Shown piece after piece: positions 52,111-61,175 of a stretch of DNA of 64,000 nucleotides. The notes beneath the pieces were generated by a model. That model saw only the letters and a program-made list of their open reading frames with translations, searched no databases and was not told the DNA's origin. Origin of the DNA: Pseudomonas palleroniana (GTDB taxonomy: Bacteria > Pseudomonadota > Gammaproteobacteria > Pseudomonadales > Pseudomonadaceae); contig NZ_PYWX01000006.1 of NCBI RefSeq assembly GCF_003031675.1, positions 1 through 64,000 of the forward strand, given 5' to 3'. The position numbers and the translations under genes are program-made. The stretch's first letter is position 1, and each line of letters opens with the position of its first letter.

Positions 52111-53421
52111 ATGGATGAACAGCTCGCTACGAAACCCGTCGTTTTGCTGGTCGACGACGAAGAATCGATCCTCAACAGTTTGCGCCGCCTGTTGCGCACT
52201 CAGCCCTACGAAATACTGCTGGCCGGCGGTGGTGCCCAGGCGCTGGAGATTCTGGCCGGGCGGCACGTCGACCTGGTGATGAGCGATGCGCGCATGCCCG
52301 GAATGGACGGCGCGCAGCTCCTGGCCGAAGTGCATCGTTTGTATCCCGCCACCAGCCGCATTTTGTTGACGGGTTATGCCGATGTGGCAACCATCATCAA
52401 GGCGATCAACGAGGGCCAGATTCACCGCTACATCAGCAAGCCCTGGAATGACGACGAATTGCAGTTGGTCCTCAATCAGTGCCTTGAGCACCAGCGCCTG
52501 GAGCGCTTGACCCAGCAGCAGAATGAGCAGCTCAAGGTGCTTAACAGCACACTGGAAAAACGCGTGGCGGCGCGCACCTCCGAGTTGCAACAGACCGCCG
52601 ACATGCTTGACCTGGCCTACGAAGAGCTCAAGCGCAGCTACGTGACGGGCACTGAGGTGTTCTCGCTGCTGGCCAACTTGCGCCTGCCCAAGGACAAGCA
52701 GACCAACCGCGCCTTGATCGAGCTGATTCGGGTGTATTGCGCCGCCCAGTCGATGGATGAAGCCAGTACCCGCGACCTGACGATGGCCGCTGCGTTGTAC
52801 AACATCGGCAAGCTGAGCTGGACCGACGGCATGATGGTTGCGCCGTCGGACAGGCTGCACAGCACCGACCGTGAGTTGTATCGCGCGTACCCGACGCAAA
52901 GCGAGTCGCTGTTGATGACCCTGGAGCCGATGAAGGATGCGGCGCGGCTCATTCGGCATCACCAGGAACGCTGGGACGGTACGGGTTTTCCCGACCATCT
53001 CAAGGAGGAGGCGATTCCGTTCGGCTCACGCCTGCTGAAGCTGGCGGTGGACTTCATCGAACTGCAAAAGGGCTTGATCCTTGAGCGGTATCTGAACAGC
53101 GACGAAGCGCTGCTGTATATCCGCAAGTATGCCGGGCGCCTGTACGATCCGGCACTGGTCGAAGACTTCGTCAAAGCCTGCGCCACTTTTTTGAGCGATG
53201 TGACCCTGGGCGACCCCAGCGTCAAAGTCCTTTCCACCCGAGAACTGGAAGCCGGCATGGTCCTGGCGCGCAACCTCAATGCCGATAACGGCATGCTGCT
53301 GCTCAACGCGGGCAAGGTGTTGAACCTGCCGCTGGTGGACAAGCTGATCGCGTTCGAAGCGATGGAAGGCGCCAAATACAGCGTATTTATCAAACTACCC
53401 GAAGAGACCCCCCTTCTTTAA
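52111..53421 (+). CDS. Response regulator with degenerate HD-GYP (YN-GYP) domain
   Basis: This 436-residue cytoplasmic protein has a receiver (about 10-125, phospho-Asp59 in MSDARMPGMDG), a coiled coil (about 130-165) and an HD-GYP-like domain in which the HD pair is Tyr230-Asn231 (LYNIGK) and GYP is GFP (292-294), after HHQERWDGT. It cannot bind the metal pair of active phosphodiesterases. It matches the P. aeruginosa PA2572 type (YN-GYP), a regulator reported to influence motility and virulence. It is followed by the Nudix gene whose ATG shares its stop base region. Confidence 0.87.
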   Translation: MDEQLATKPVVLLVDDEESILNSLRRLLRTQPYEILLAGGGAQALEILAGRHVDLVMSDARMPGMDGAQLLAEVHRLYPATSRILLTGYADVATIIKAINEGQIHRYISKPWNDDELQLVLNQCLEHQRLERLTQQQNEQLKVLNSTLEKRVAARTSELQQTADMLDLAYEELKRSYVTGTEVFSLLANLRLPKDKQTNRALIELIRVYCAAQSMDEASTRDLTMAAALYNIGKLSWTDGMMVAPSDRLHSTDRELYRAYPTQSESLLMTLEPMKDAARLIRHHQERWDGTGFPDHLKEEAIPFGSRLLKLAVDFIELQKGLILERYLNSDEALLYIRKYAGRLYDPALVEDFVKACATFLSDVTLGDPSVKVLSTRELEAGMVLARNLNADNGMLLLNAGKVLNLPLVDKLIAFEAMEGAKYSVFIKLPEETPLL

Positions 53422-53831
53422 TGAGCCATTCAACCATTCGTATTGCCGCCGCCCTGCTGATCGGTCGCGACGGCCAGACCCTGCTGGTGCGCAAGCGCGG
53501 CACCCAGGCATTCATGCAACCGGGCGGCAAGATCGACGCCGGGGAACAACCGGCCCAGGCCCTGGCCCGCGAGCTGCATGAAGAACTCAACTTGCACATC
53601 GACCCCAGCCAGGCCCTTTACCTCGGCCACTTCTCGGCCCCGGCCGCCAATGAGCCCGGTTTTACCGTGCACGCCGAGTTGTTCCAGGTACACATCGACG
53701 TGGCGGTGGTGCCTGCGGCGGAAATCGAGGAAGTGCGCTGGATCGACCCCATGGGCGACGGCGGCCTGCACTTGGCGCCGTTGACGCGTGACCTGATCCT
53801 GCCGTTCTATCGCCAGTCGCTGACGGCATGA
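53421..53831 (+). CDS. Nudix hydrolase
   Basis: This 136-residue protein has the Nudix box GGKIDAGEQPAQALARELHEELN (about 34-56), fitting G-x5-E-x7-REUxEE-x-G-U apart from a Leu/Asn at the end. It hydrolyses a nucleoside diphosphate linked to another group; the substrate cannot be inferred. Its ATG overlaps the last base of the YN-GYP stop, and it overlaps the following GNAT gene by four bases, so the three form an operon by position. Confidence 0.85.
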   Translation: MSHSTIRIAAALLIGRDGQTLLVRKRGTQAFMQPGGKIDAGEQPAQALARELHEELNLHIDPSQALYLGHFSAPAANEPGFTVHAELFQVHIDVAVVPAAEIEEVRWIDPMGDGGLHLAPLTRDLILPFYRQSLTA

Positions 53832-54334
53832 AGATTCGCCCGCTGGTGGCCGGCGACGCCACCGCGTATCGCGAGTTGATGCTGGAGGCCTACGGCGCCT
53901 ATCCACAGGCGTTCACCTCCAGCGTGGCCGAGCGTGCAGCGATGCCGTCGAGCTGGTGGGAAAAGCGCCTTTCCAGCCCGCTGGATCGGTTGCTGGGTGG
54001 GTTCGACGGTGATGAGCTGGCCGGGATTGTCGGCCTGGCCTTTGAACCCCGCGAGAAGGCTCGGCACAAAGTGACCCTGTTCGGTATGTACGTGAGCGCG
54101 GCGCATCAGCAGCAGGGGCTTGGCCGTCAATTGGTGGAAGCGGCGCTCGATGACGCACGCCGCCAGCCCGGCCTCAAAGTGATTCAACTGACCGTCACCG
54201 CCGGCAACGATGCAGCCTTGGCGTTGTACCAGCGGTGCGGGTTTATCCAATACGGCCTGGAGCCGTTGGCGGTGCGGGTGGGCATCGAGTATTTCGACAA
54301 AATCCACATGTGGCGTGAATTGAAAGGTCAGTGA
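53828..54334 (+). CDS. GNAT-family N-acetyltransferase
   Basis: This 168-residue cytoplasmic protein has the GNAT fold: motif A VTLFGMYVSAAHQQQGLGRQLVEAAL (about 80-105) with the Q-x-x-G-L-G acetyl-CoA loop, and motif B VIQLTVTAGNDAALALYQRCGF (about 118-139). The acceptor is unknown; side-chain or small-molecule amine is possible. It overlaps the Nudix gene by four bases and ends 26 bases before the convergent metR stop. Confidence 0.86.
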   Translation: MKIRPLVAGDATAYRELMLEAYGAYPQAFTSSVAERAAMPSSWWEKRLSSPLDRLLGGFDGDELAGIVGLAFEPREKARHKVTLFGMYVSAAHQQQGLGRQLVEAALDDARRQPGLKVIQLTVTAGNDAALALYQRCGFIQYGLEPLAVRVGIEYFDKIHMWRELKGQ

Positions 54335-54360
54335 TCAGCCACGCTGCTGCTCCGCGTCGT

Positions 54361-55278
54361 TTATCGAACGGCGCTGACCCCATCCAGCGTCGAAAACGAT
54401 GTGTCCTTGGCCGTCAGCAAGAAGTCGCGCATATACGGCGCATCCAGCATGTCGGCGCGAATCCCGGCATACAGCGTCGCAAACAAACCTTTCTCGCCCA
54501 GGCGCTTGGCCTTCACGTAACCCCGCGAGCTGTACTCATGCAGCGCCCAATGGGGCATGCCGCAGACGCCACGGCCGCTGGCCACCAACTGCATCATCAT
54601 CACCGTCAATTCCGAGGTGCGCACCTGGGCCGGTTCGACGTCGGCCGGTTCCAGGAAACGCGTGAAAATATCCAGGCGGTCACGCTCCACCGGGTAGGTG
54701 ATCAGGGTTTCGCTGAGCAGGTCTTGCGGCACGATATAGGACTTGTTCGCCAACGCATGCTGGTTGGCGACCGCCAGCATGGCTTCGTAGGTGAACAGCG
54801 GTACATAAGTGATGCCCGGCAGTTCCAGCGGGTCGGAGGTCACCACCAGGTCCAGATCGCCACGGGCCAGGGCCGGCAGCGGGGCGAAGGCGAAACCCGA
54901 GGCCAGGTCCAGCTCGACTTCCGGCCAGGCGTCGCGGAACTGGTCGATGGTCGGCATCAGCCACTGGAAGCAGCTATGGCACTCGATCGCCATGTGCAGA
55001 CGCCCGGCGGTGCCGCCGGCCAACCGTGCGATATCGCGCTCGGCACCGCGCAGCAAGGGCAGGGTGGCGTCGGCCAATTGCAGCAGGCGCAGGCCGGCGC
55101 TGGTGAAACGCAGCGGCTTGGTCTTGCGCACGAACAGTGGCATGCCCAGGCGTTCTTCCAGTTCCTTGAACTGGTGGGACAGTGCCGATTGCGTCAGGTG
55201 CAGGCGCTCGGCGGCTTCCACCAGGCTGTCGGCTTCGCGCAAAGCGTGCAGGGTCTTGAGGTGACGAATTTCCAGCAC
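54361..55278 (-). CDS. metR: LysR-family regulator of methionine genes MetR
   Basis: This 305-residue LysR-type regulator has an N-terminal HTH (about 3-62) and effector domain. Recalled E. coli MetR aligns well: LEIRHLKTLHAL against IEVKHLKTLQAL, TQSALSHQFKELEERLG, VRKTKPLRFT, and AIECHSCFQWLMP in the homocysteine domain. MetR activates metE/metH-type genes in response to homocysteine. The start is taken as the GTG at 55278, which aligns with E. coli Met1 and has GGAGG six bases upstream; an ATG at 55290 would add MEAL. No met gene is adjacent. Confidence 0.88.
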   Translation of the reverse strand: MLEIRHLKTLHALREADSLVEAAERLHLTQSALSHQFKELEERLGMPLFVRKTKPLRFTSAGLRLLQLADATLPLLRGAERDIARLAGGTAGRLHMAIECHSCFQWLMPTIDQFRDAWPEVELDLASGFAFAPLPALARGDLDLVVTSDPLELPGITYVPLFTYEAMLAVANQHALANKSYIVPQDLLSETLITYPVERDRLDIFTRFLEPADVEPAQVRTSELTVMMMQLVASGRGVCGMPHWALHEYSSRGYVKAKRLGEKGLFATLYAGIRADMLDAPYMRDFLLTAKDTSFSTLDGVSAVR

Positions 55279-55369
55279 CAGGGCCTCCATGAGTAAAACT
55301 TGCCAACACATTAATTAAGTTGAGTTTGTCTCATGTTCCCGTTGCGGACAAGCCGGTGCGTGGTGGCGA

Positions 55370-58300
55370 CTAGAGCAATCCATCCCACGCCGTCTGGAAA
55401 TGCTGCCTTGCCAGTGGTTTATTAATGTCTCCCCGCCAGATCGCCACGTCGCCCGTTGCCCCGTCGCGGGCTTGAGTCTGTTGCCATTTCAGCCCGAGGC
55501 GACGCTGAGCAGGCAATTTGAGGTGGCCTTTGACAAAGACATCGAGTTGCTTGGGCGTTGCCGACTCGTAGTGAAAGTGCGCGTACCACAGCGGCTTGGG
55601 CGTGGCCTGGCGTATATCGCGGATTTCAAATTCCTGCATGAAATCCGGCCGGCCATCCTGGCGCCGTCCCAGGTCTTCCAGGGCGCCGGTCTTGCGGATG
55701 TCGACAATCGGTTTGTCATCCAACTGCTGACTGAGCAGATAGTCCAGGTAGCCCTCGGTCGGTGTCTGGCTGCTGATTGACTGGTTGATCCGCAGCCGCC
55801 GGCCTTGCTCGCGCAGGTCGGTGGCCTTCTGGCGCAGTTGCCGGACCAAGGCCGCATCTCCCGCCAACTCTGCGAGGTGACGCGCTTGCAGGTCGAGGGT
55901 ATCTGCCTCGCTGGTCATCATGAACTCAAGGTCCGCCGGGAGCATTTTCTGGCGCCTGTAGCCGTCGACTCGGGCCTGGTGGGCGGCAAGGTTCTGCAAA
56001 CGATTCTTGGCGTCCTGGGTCAAGGCGTTCAGGTCACGGGGGGTGGGTTGCCATGCCGTCGGGCTCGCTGCATCGACGCGGCGGAATTTGCCGTCGCTGC
56101 CTTGTTCCCAGACATGCTCCTCGCCCCGTTTACCCGTGAGGGTGTAGCGCGGTTTTTGCGGGGCTGAGGTTTTATCGGCGTCGCCAATCAGCAGCAGGTT
56201 GTCGTCGGTCTCGAACACGCGTTTGCCGGGTGCGCCCGTGGTCTTGGGCGTGACGGTGGTCAGGGCTTTTTCGGCGCGTGCGCGCAGGGCGCTGAGCTGT
56301 TGGTGCATCTGCGCGACATAGATGTCATCAAACAGCTGCGGTACACCGGCCGTCCAACTGTTCAGCTGGCGCTGATAGGTGTCGTAGGTGTTGATGCAGT
56401 GCTGCAAGATGCGGTTGCGCTGGCTGGGGTTGGGGCTTGCCTCGAGCAGATGACGTTGCAGGTACAGCGCCTGTATCAAGGCGTTCTCGGCGTTGTTCAG
56501 CGGCCCCTGCAGGTAGTGCCAGGCGATGTCGTGCCCGGGTTTGCGATGCGCGATGAGCTCGGTCAGGGCCTCGGTCTTGAAGCGTGCGCGTTCAAGTTCG
56601 GAATAACGGCGGTTGATGACCTCGGCAGTCGTGACCAGGGTTTTTCGATTGGTTCCGGGGCCCAGGGGCAGCCATCGGTTCATCAGTTCAACCGCTCTGT
56701 CGGTTCGCTGGTAGCAGTCAAATGCCTGGATATCCAGGTTGCGGATCTGTTCCCTGAGGGTTTGCCTGCCGCTCACCTGGTCAAAGGGCATGGCCTGAAG
56801 ACGAGTGTTGAGGGCGGCGGCTTCGTCGGAGTATTTCAGGACTTGTTGCAGGGACACCCTCACCTGCAGTTGTGTGCACAGGCATACATCATCGGCCACA
56901 TCGCCGCGGGCCTTCCTCAACATCTGGCTGCGGTTCCCTCGCAGGTAGCGTGAGATGGACACCAACTCTTCATCCATTTTCTGGGCCTGCGCCGTGAGAT
57001 TGTCCATGGCGCGTTCAAGCTCCGGGATCACAGACAGGTCATCCGCGTGGTAGCGCGGCAGCAACCGATTGACCTCTGCGCCACTGGCGTTTATCGACTG
57101 CAGCGCCGTGCCGATCCGCGATATCAGCCTGCGCTGCTGGCGCAAGGCATGGTCGGTCCACCAGCGCGGCAGCCATTGGCGAATCATCGCCGGCCACAGC
57201 GGGTCGAGGCGGTCGGCCACGGCGCCCAGCACATTGCCGCCCCCCGGCAGCCCGCCATCCACCAAGGTGCCGTAGAGCGCGCCATGGGTGTCCCATTGGC
57301 CGTTCTCGTCCAGCCCGACGGGCTGCTTATAGGATTTTTTACGCGTGCCGCTCAGTCGCAGGGTTTGATAAGCCTTGTCGAACTCCACCTGGAAGATCTG
57401 GCCTTGGTTGAGGATGAAGTCACCTGCGGGGTGGCGATAGACCTGGCGATAAATGCCCTGTTTGCCCGGTTGCAGGCCCGCCAGTGAAAGCGGTTTTTCA
57501 TACGCATAACCGTCGAACCGCGTCAGGATGCTTGCCCGGCTGTGTGATGCCAGGGAGCGCCAGGCGCCGCTGCTGACGCCGGCATGGGCCGATTGTCGCA
57601 AGCGCATCAACCGGCGCGCCGCATCGGCCCGTACCGACGGCACGGCGGCCATCGGCACAATGTCCATGGCCGCGAACAACAGGCATTCGAACACTGACGC
57701 CAGCTGTTCAATGCCGGCGTGCGTTTCACCCTGGTGGAATGCGTCGACGGCACCGGCCAGTTGGGTGACACCATCCACCAGCGACACCGCCGTACCCACG
57801 AAAGGCACGAACCCCAAGGCGATCTTGATCCCGTTGAACAGGTGCCCGCTTTGCAGCGCATAGCGTTCCAGCGCAAGGTCTTCGTTGGAGCGGGCATCAT
57901 TGCGGTTGGCCTCGATCAGCCGCCCCATGTGCGCATCCAGCAGATGCGCCGACAGCGAGGTGGTGACCGGCCAGCGTTCGCCCGCGCCGATCATGCCCGT
58001 AAAGTGTTTTTGCTGGGCTTGGCCGATCCGCTGGATGTGCGCACGGACATCGCCCTTGATCGCACGGCCGGCGACGTACTGCACCATCTTGTCCAGCCGG
58101 CACAGATCGAACAGGCCCTTGCGCGCCTGGTCCAGGCTGTCGTAGCGACGGAAAAAACGTTTGTCGGGTGTGTCGGGCAGGTACAACAAGGTCAAGCCGC
58201 TCGCTGCGTCGTGAATGAAGGTGATGCCCGACAAGGTGATCGGCTGCTCGTCACGGGTATCACGCCCTCCCGTCGCGAGGTGGGCCGGCAGCAGGCGGAT

Positions 58301-60976
58301 GCGCCGTGACCCTGAGTCCCAGGCCGTGGCGGTGTCGGCATCGATGGCGATGTCGAGCAGTTGCAGGTCCGTTTCCGTCAGCTGGTTTTGCAGCACGGCG
58401 TAGCGCCCTTGCAGCTGCAACAGCAGGCGCCAGGGTTTGACCAGCACTTCACGGCGGTACTGCTGCTCAAAGGTCGATTCATCCGGGTGCCCTCTGAACG
58501 TGGCGTAGATATGATCTTCATATTTCTTCGCCAGGTTGAGGTCCCGCACCATCTTGCTCAGGTAGTCGGCGCTGAGTCCGGCCTGCAAGGCACGGCCTTC
58601 CTCGGCGGCGTCGCTGGTCACGATTGCGCGCATAAAACCCAGGCGCAGGCTCAGCGTGCTGTCAATGTTGGCCAATGCCAGTTGTTCCAGGGACAGGCTG
58701 CTGCGTGCGCGACTGGGAACATCCACCAGGCGTGTCGGTGTGCCGCCGATATTGCCGCCGGGGATGATGTCGCGCTGCTGTTGGACAGAGTCCGGCAGTT
58801 CCACGGCGATGGAAAACCCTTGCTCAAGGGCGAAGTCCTTGCGCAGGCGCGCATCGATGTGTCGCCGCACAAAGTCGCCACGCGCGGGCAGGGACTGGTC
58901 GAATAACTGTTGTGCCTGTTCGATCGCCGGCAGGTAAGCCTGCATCAACGGTTTGAGGCTTGCACGTTGTTGCGCGGTGAGGCTGCGCAGCCAATCGGGG
59001 AGTTGTTGGGCCAGATGGGCACTGTTGTCTTGTTCGAGCACTTGCAGGCAGGCCAGGTCCCGGGCTTCATGCACCGGTACGCGCAGGCTGTGAAGTGTCT
59101 GCAGGCGCAGTTTTTCCAGTTCGGCCGCACGGCGGCGGCCGTGGGGTGGTGCCGGATGGTCCGAGCGTATCTGTGCGGCCTGCTCCTCGAACGCGACGTG
59201 TTGCAGGTTGAGGCTGTAGTCGAGCGGGTCGACGGTCAGCTCCTTGAGTTGCATGGAAAGCGCCTGTTCCTCGGGCATCAGGCGTAATACCGATGTGGCC
59301 AGGGCCTGGCACGAGTCGAACCGCTGCAGGCCGCCGCCGGTGCCGGGCCAATACAGCAACAGGCTATGAGGAGTGTCAGGTGGGTCGGTCAGCGCAAGCG
59401 CACAGGTGATGACCAGCGGGCCTTTGAGTTCGGTGGTGGTGACGGTGGTCGTAGCGTTGTTCTGGCGGGTGATCGACAGCCATAGTGCGGCCACGCACGC
59501 GTCCTCGTTGCGCGCGGCGCGCAGCGGCTGGTCGAGTACCGTTTCCAGGCGGGTCAGTTCGTGTGGGTTGATTTGCTCAAGGCTGCGTTGCAGCCTGGCC
59601 TCGGCTCTCAAACCTTCGCGCCTGGCGGTATACAGCGCTGTGTACTGAATATTGAGGGTCGTGGTATCCAATGGCCGCCTTTCCAGCATCGCCACAGCGG
59701 CGGCGTCTGCCGCCAATTGCTGGGCAGTGAGTTCTGCGAGGGCTTGCTTGAAGGCGTTCATACGCGGCTCATCGCCTTGCAGGGTTTCCAGGGCCAGGCG
59801 TTGTTGTCGGATCACCGCCTGGCGATGGCTGGGGTCAAGGTCGGCGCCCAGCCAACCAAAGGGTGGCGGTGAATCCAGCTCGATTTCTTCGGCCGACGGC
59901 GTTTGCCTGGGCGCTGCCGCCGAGAACAGCGGGCGGGTGCGTCGCAGCAAGTCCAGTTCGTCACTGTGCAACAGCGCCAGGGGGGCTCCATCGCGGAAAA
60001 CCGGGTGCTGCGGCGCGCTGCCCAGGCTCTGCCATTGCGCGTCGACCAGCCAGGCCAGCCATTGCTCGATGCCGTTGGCCAAGGGCTGTGTCTGGAGCCG
60101 GTAGTGGAGGGTCGCCAGGGGGGCTTCAGTACCGAACAGTTCGCGCTGGTGCTCCAGCAGCCAACGCTCCATACCCGCACGTTGGCTGAAGACCTGCCAG
60201 GCCGGTTGGTGAAACGGCACATATAAAAGCTGGCTGACGGGTTGTTCCCCGTCCAGTGTGACCACCCAGGCGCCGGGCAGTGCACGCAGGCTGGCGTCGG
60301 AATGTTTGAGCATCAGCTGTTCGGTGAATATTTTCTGCTCGTTCACTGACGGCGTGTCGTCCGACGACTCAAGCAGTACGAACAGCGGTGTGAGCGGGGT
60401 CGCCCGCTCAATGTCTTGAGCCTTGAGCCACAAGCCCGTCGCCTCGAAATGCTCGCGATACAACTGTGCGGCACGTTGGCGTCGGCTGATCGGGGTCTGC
60501 GGTGCCCGGCCCGCCCAATAGCGGTTCCAGGCCTGGGTGAGGGCGGCGCGGATATCCAGGCGGCGGACCTGCTCCAACAGTTGCGGCGTCGTCAGCTTGG
60601 CCAGTGGATGGTTGGCGGGCAGGTGTAATACCTGCACGTCACTCAGTGTCGTGGTGTCAGTGGCCGGGTACTTGAGGAGGAACGCGCAAGCGTCGGTCAG
60701 GGAACAGCGGCCGGCCGCGTGCTGGCCCTCGGATGGGGTTTGCAGCCCTACCTGGGCGCCGTCCAGGCCCAGATGTTGCTGGAGTGTGTCATGGATGGTC
60801 GCTCGCAGTGTCGGCGCGTGGCTCATCAGTTCGAGCATGTCCCTGCGGCAATCACGCAAGCGTTGTTCGGCGCGCAGCAGCAGGTTCTCGTCCTGGTTCA
60901 ACGCCAGGGTCGTATGTGAAGGGGTAAAAGTCGGCAGTGGCAGGTCAGCGAGTGCTGGCGCAGATAGGTCGGGCAT
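55370..60976 (-). CDS. Giant DUF6543 (dermonecrotic-toxin-like) protein without NEL domain
   Basis: This 1868-residue protein has the same plan as the gene at 36098 in its N-terminal and central parts: an N-terminal module rich in aromatic and charged repeats, a hydrophobic hairpin (about 1025-1095: GIKIALGFVPFVGTAVSLVDGV, FECLLFAAMDIVPMAAV) and a beta module GIYRQVYRHPAGDFILNQGQ. It has no leucine-rich repeats and no CxD ligase motif; the tail is a separate domain (about 1700-1868, with IRDIRQATPKPLWYAHFHYES). There is no signal peptide. AAGGA lies nine bases upstream of the ATG. Likely an effector or toxin with its own C-terminal activity; target unknown. Confidence 0.75.
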   Translation of the reverse strand: MPDLSAPALADLPLPTFTPSHTTLALNQDENLLLRAEQRLRDCRRDMLELMSHAPTLRATIHDTLQQHLGLDGAQVGLQTPSEGQHAAGRCSLTDACAFLLKYPATDTTTLSDVQVLHLPANHPLAKLTTPQLLEQVRRLDIRAALTQAWNRYWAGRAPQTPISRRQRAAQLYREHFEATGLWLKAQDIERATPLTPLFVLLESSDDTPSVNEQKIFTEQLMLKHSDASLRALPGAWVVTLDGEQPVSQLLYVPFHQPAWQVFSQRAGMERWLLEHQRELFGTEAPLATLHYRLQTQPLANGIEQWLAWLVDAQWQSLGSAPQHPVFRDGAPLALLHSDELDLLRRTRPLFSAAAPRQTPSAEEIELDSPPPFGWLGADLDPSHRQAVIRQQRLALETLQGDEPRMNAFKQALAELTAQQLAADAAAVAMLERRPLDTTTLNIQYTALYTARREGLRAEARLQRSLEQINPHELTRLETVLDQPLRAARNEDACVAALWLSITRQNNATTTVTTTELKGPLVITCALALTDPPDTPHSLLLYWPGTGGGLQRFDSCQALATSVLRLMPEEQALSMQLKELTVDPLDYSLNLQHVAFEEQAAQIRSDHPAPPHGRRRAAELEKLRLQTLHSLRVPVHEARDLACLQVLEQDNSAHLAQQLPDWLRSLTAQQRASLKPLMQAYLPAIEQAQQLFDQSLPARGDFVRRHIDARLRKDFALEQGFSIAVELPDSVQQQRDIIPGGNIGGTPTRLVDVPSRARSSLSLEQLALANIDSTLSLRLGFMRAIVTSDAAEEGRALQAGLSADYLSKMVRDLNLAKKYEDHIYATFRGHPDESTFEQQYRREVLVKPWRLLLQLQGRYAVLQNQLTETDLQLLDIAIDADTATAWDSGSRRIRLLPAHLATGGRDTRDEQPITLSGITFIHDAASGLTLLYLPDTPDKRFFRRYDSLDQARKGLFDLCRLDKMVQYVAGRAIKGDVRAHIQRIGQAQQKHFTGMIGAGERWPVTTSLSAHLLDAHMGRLIEANRNDARSNEDLALERYALQSGHLFNGIKIALGFVPFVGTAVSLVDGVTQLAGAVDAFHQGETHAGIEQLASVFECLLFAAMDIVPMAAVPSVRADAARRLMRLRQSAHAGVSSGAWRSLASHSRASILTRFDGYAYEKPLSLAGLQPGKQGIYRQVYRHPAGDFILNQGQIFQVEFDKAYQTLRLSGTRKKSYKQPVGLDENGQWDTHGALYGTLVDGGLPGGGNVLGAVADRLDPLWPAMIRQWLPRWWTDHALRQQRRLISRIGTALQSINASGAEVNRLLPRYHADDLSVIPELERAMDNLTAQAQKMDEELVSISRYLRGNRSQMLRKARGDVADDVCLCTQLQVRVSLQQVLKYSDEAAALNTRLQAMPFDQVSGRQTLREQIRNLDIQAFDCYQRTDRAVELMNRWLPLGPGTNRKTLVTTAEVINRRYSELERARFKTEALTELIAHRKPGHDIAWHYLQGPLNNAENALIQALYLQRHLLEASPNPSQRNRILQHCINTYDTYQRQLNSWTAGVPQLFDDIYVAQMHQQLSALRARAEKALTTVTPKTTGAPGKRVFETDDNLLLIGDADKTSAPQKPRYTLTGKRGEEHVWEQGSDGKFRRVDAASPTAWQPTPRDLNALTQDAKNRLQNLAAHQARVDGYRRQKMLPADLEFMMTSEADTLDLQARHLAELAGDAALVRQLRQKATDLREQGRRLRINQSISSQTPTEGYLDYLLSQQLDDKPIVDIRKTGALEDLGRRQDGRPDFMQEFEIRDIRQATPKPLWYAHFHYESATPKQLDVFVKGHLKLPAQRRLGLKWQQTQARDGATGDVAIWRGDINKPLARQHFQTAWDGLL

Positions 60977-61049
60977 GATGGGGGTTCCTTGGGCAAAAGG
61001 CCGATGGCTTCCGGCATCCGCCCATTGAACGCACCTGCTCCCGTGCGTT

Positions 61050-61065
61050 GGCGCTACATGTGTAG
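61050..61065 (-). promoter_or_regulatory. Shared promoter-proximal element of the second giant toxin gene
   Basis: On the - strand CTACACATGTAGCGCC is the counterpart of the element at 42626-42611. It lies 73 bases upstream of the ATG. The similarity between the two loci continues downstream of GTAGCGCC (AACGCACGGGAGCAGG here, AGCGAACGGTACGGGG there). Confidence 0.5.
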
Positions 61066-61175
61066 ACCTGACCGCTGGGCACTCTTCATCAAACTGTCAT
61101 GGAACTGTGGCAGCGCGCTTGAACAAACTTCATCAGACTCGCGCTCTACTGGGGTTCTGCGTTTCGGTGTTTTTC

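Noticed and set aside
55279..55311. Earlier starts for MetR (55311 or 55290)
   Set aside because: The GTG at 55278 aligns with E. coli MetR and has GGAGG at the right distance; the earlier codons are not conserved.
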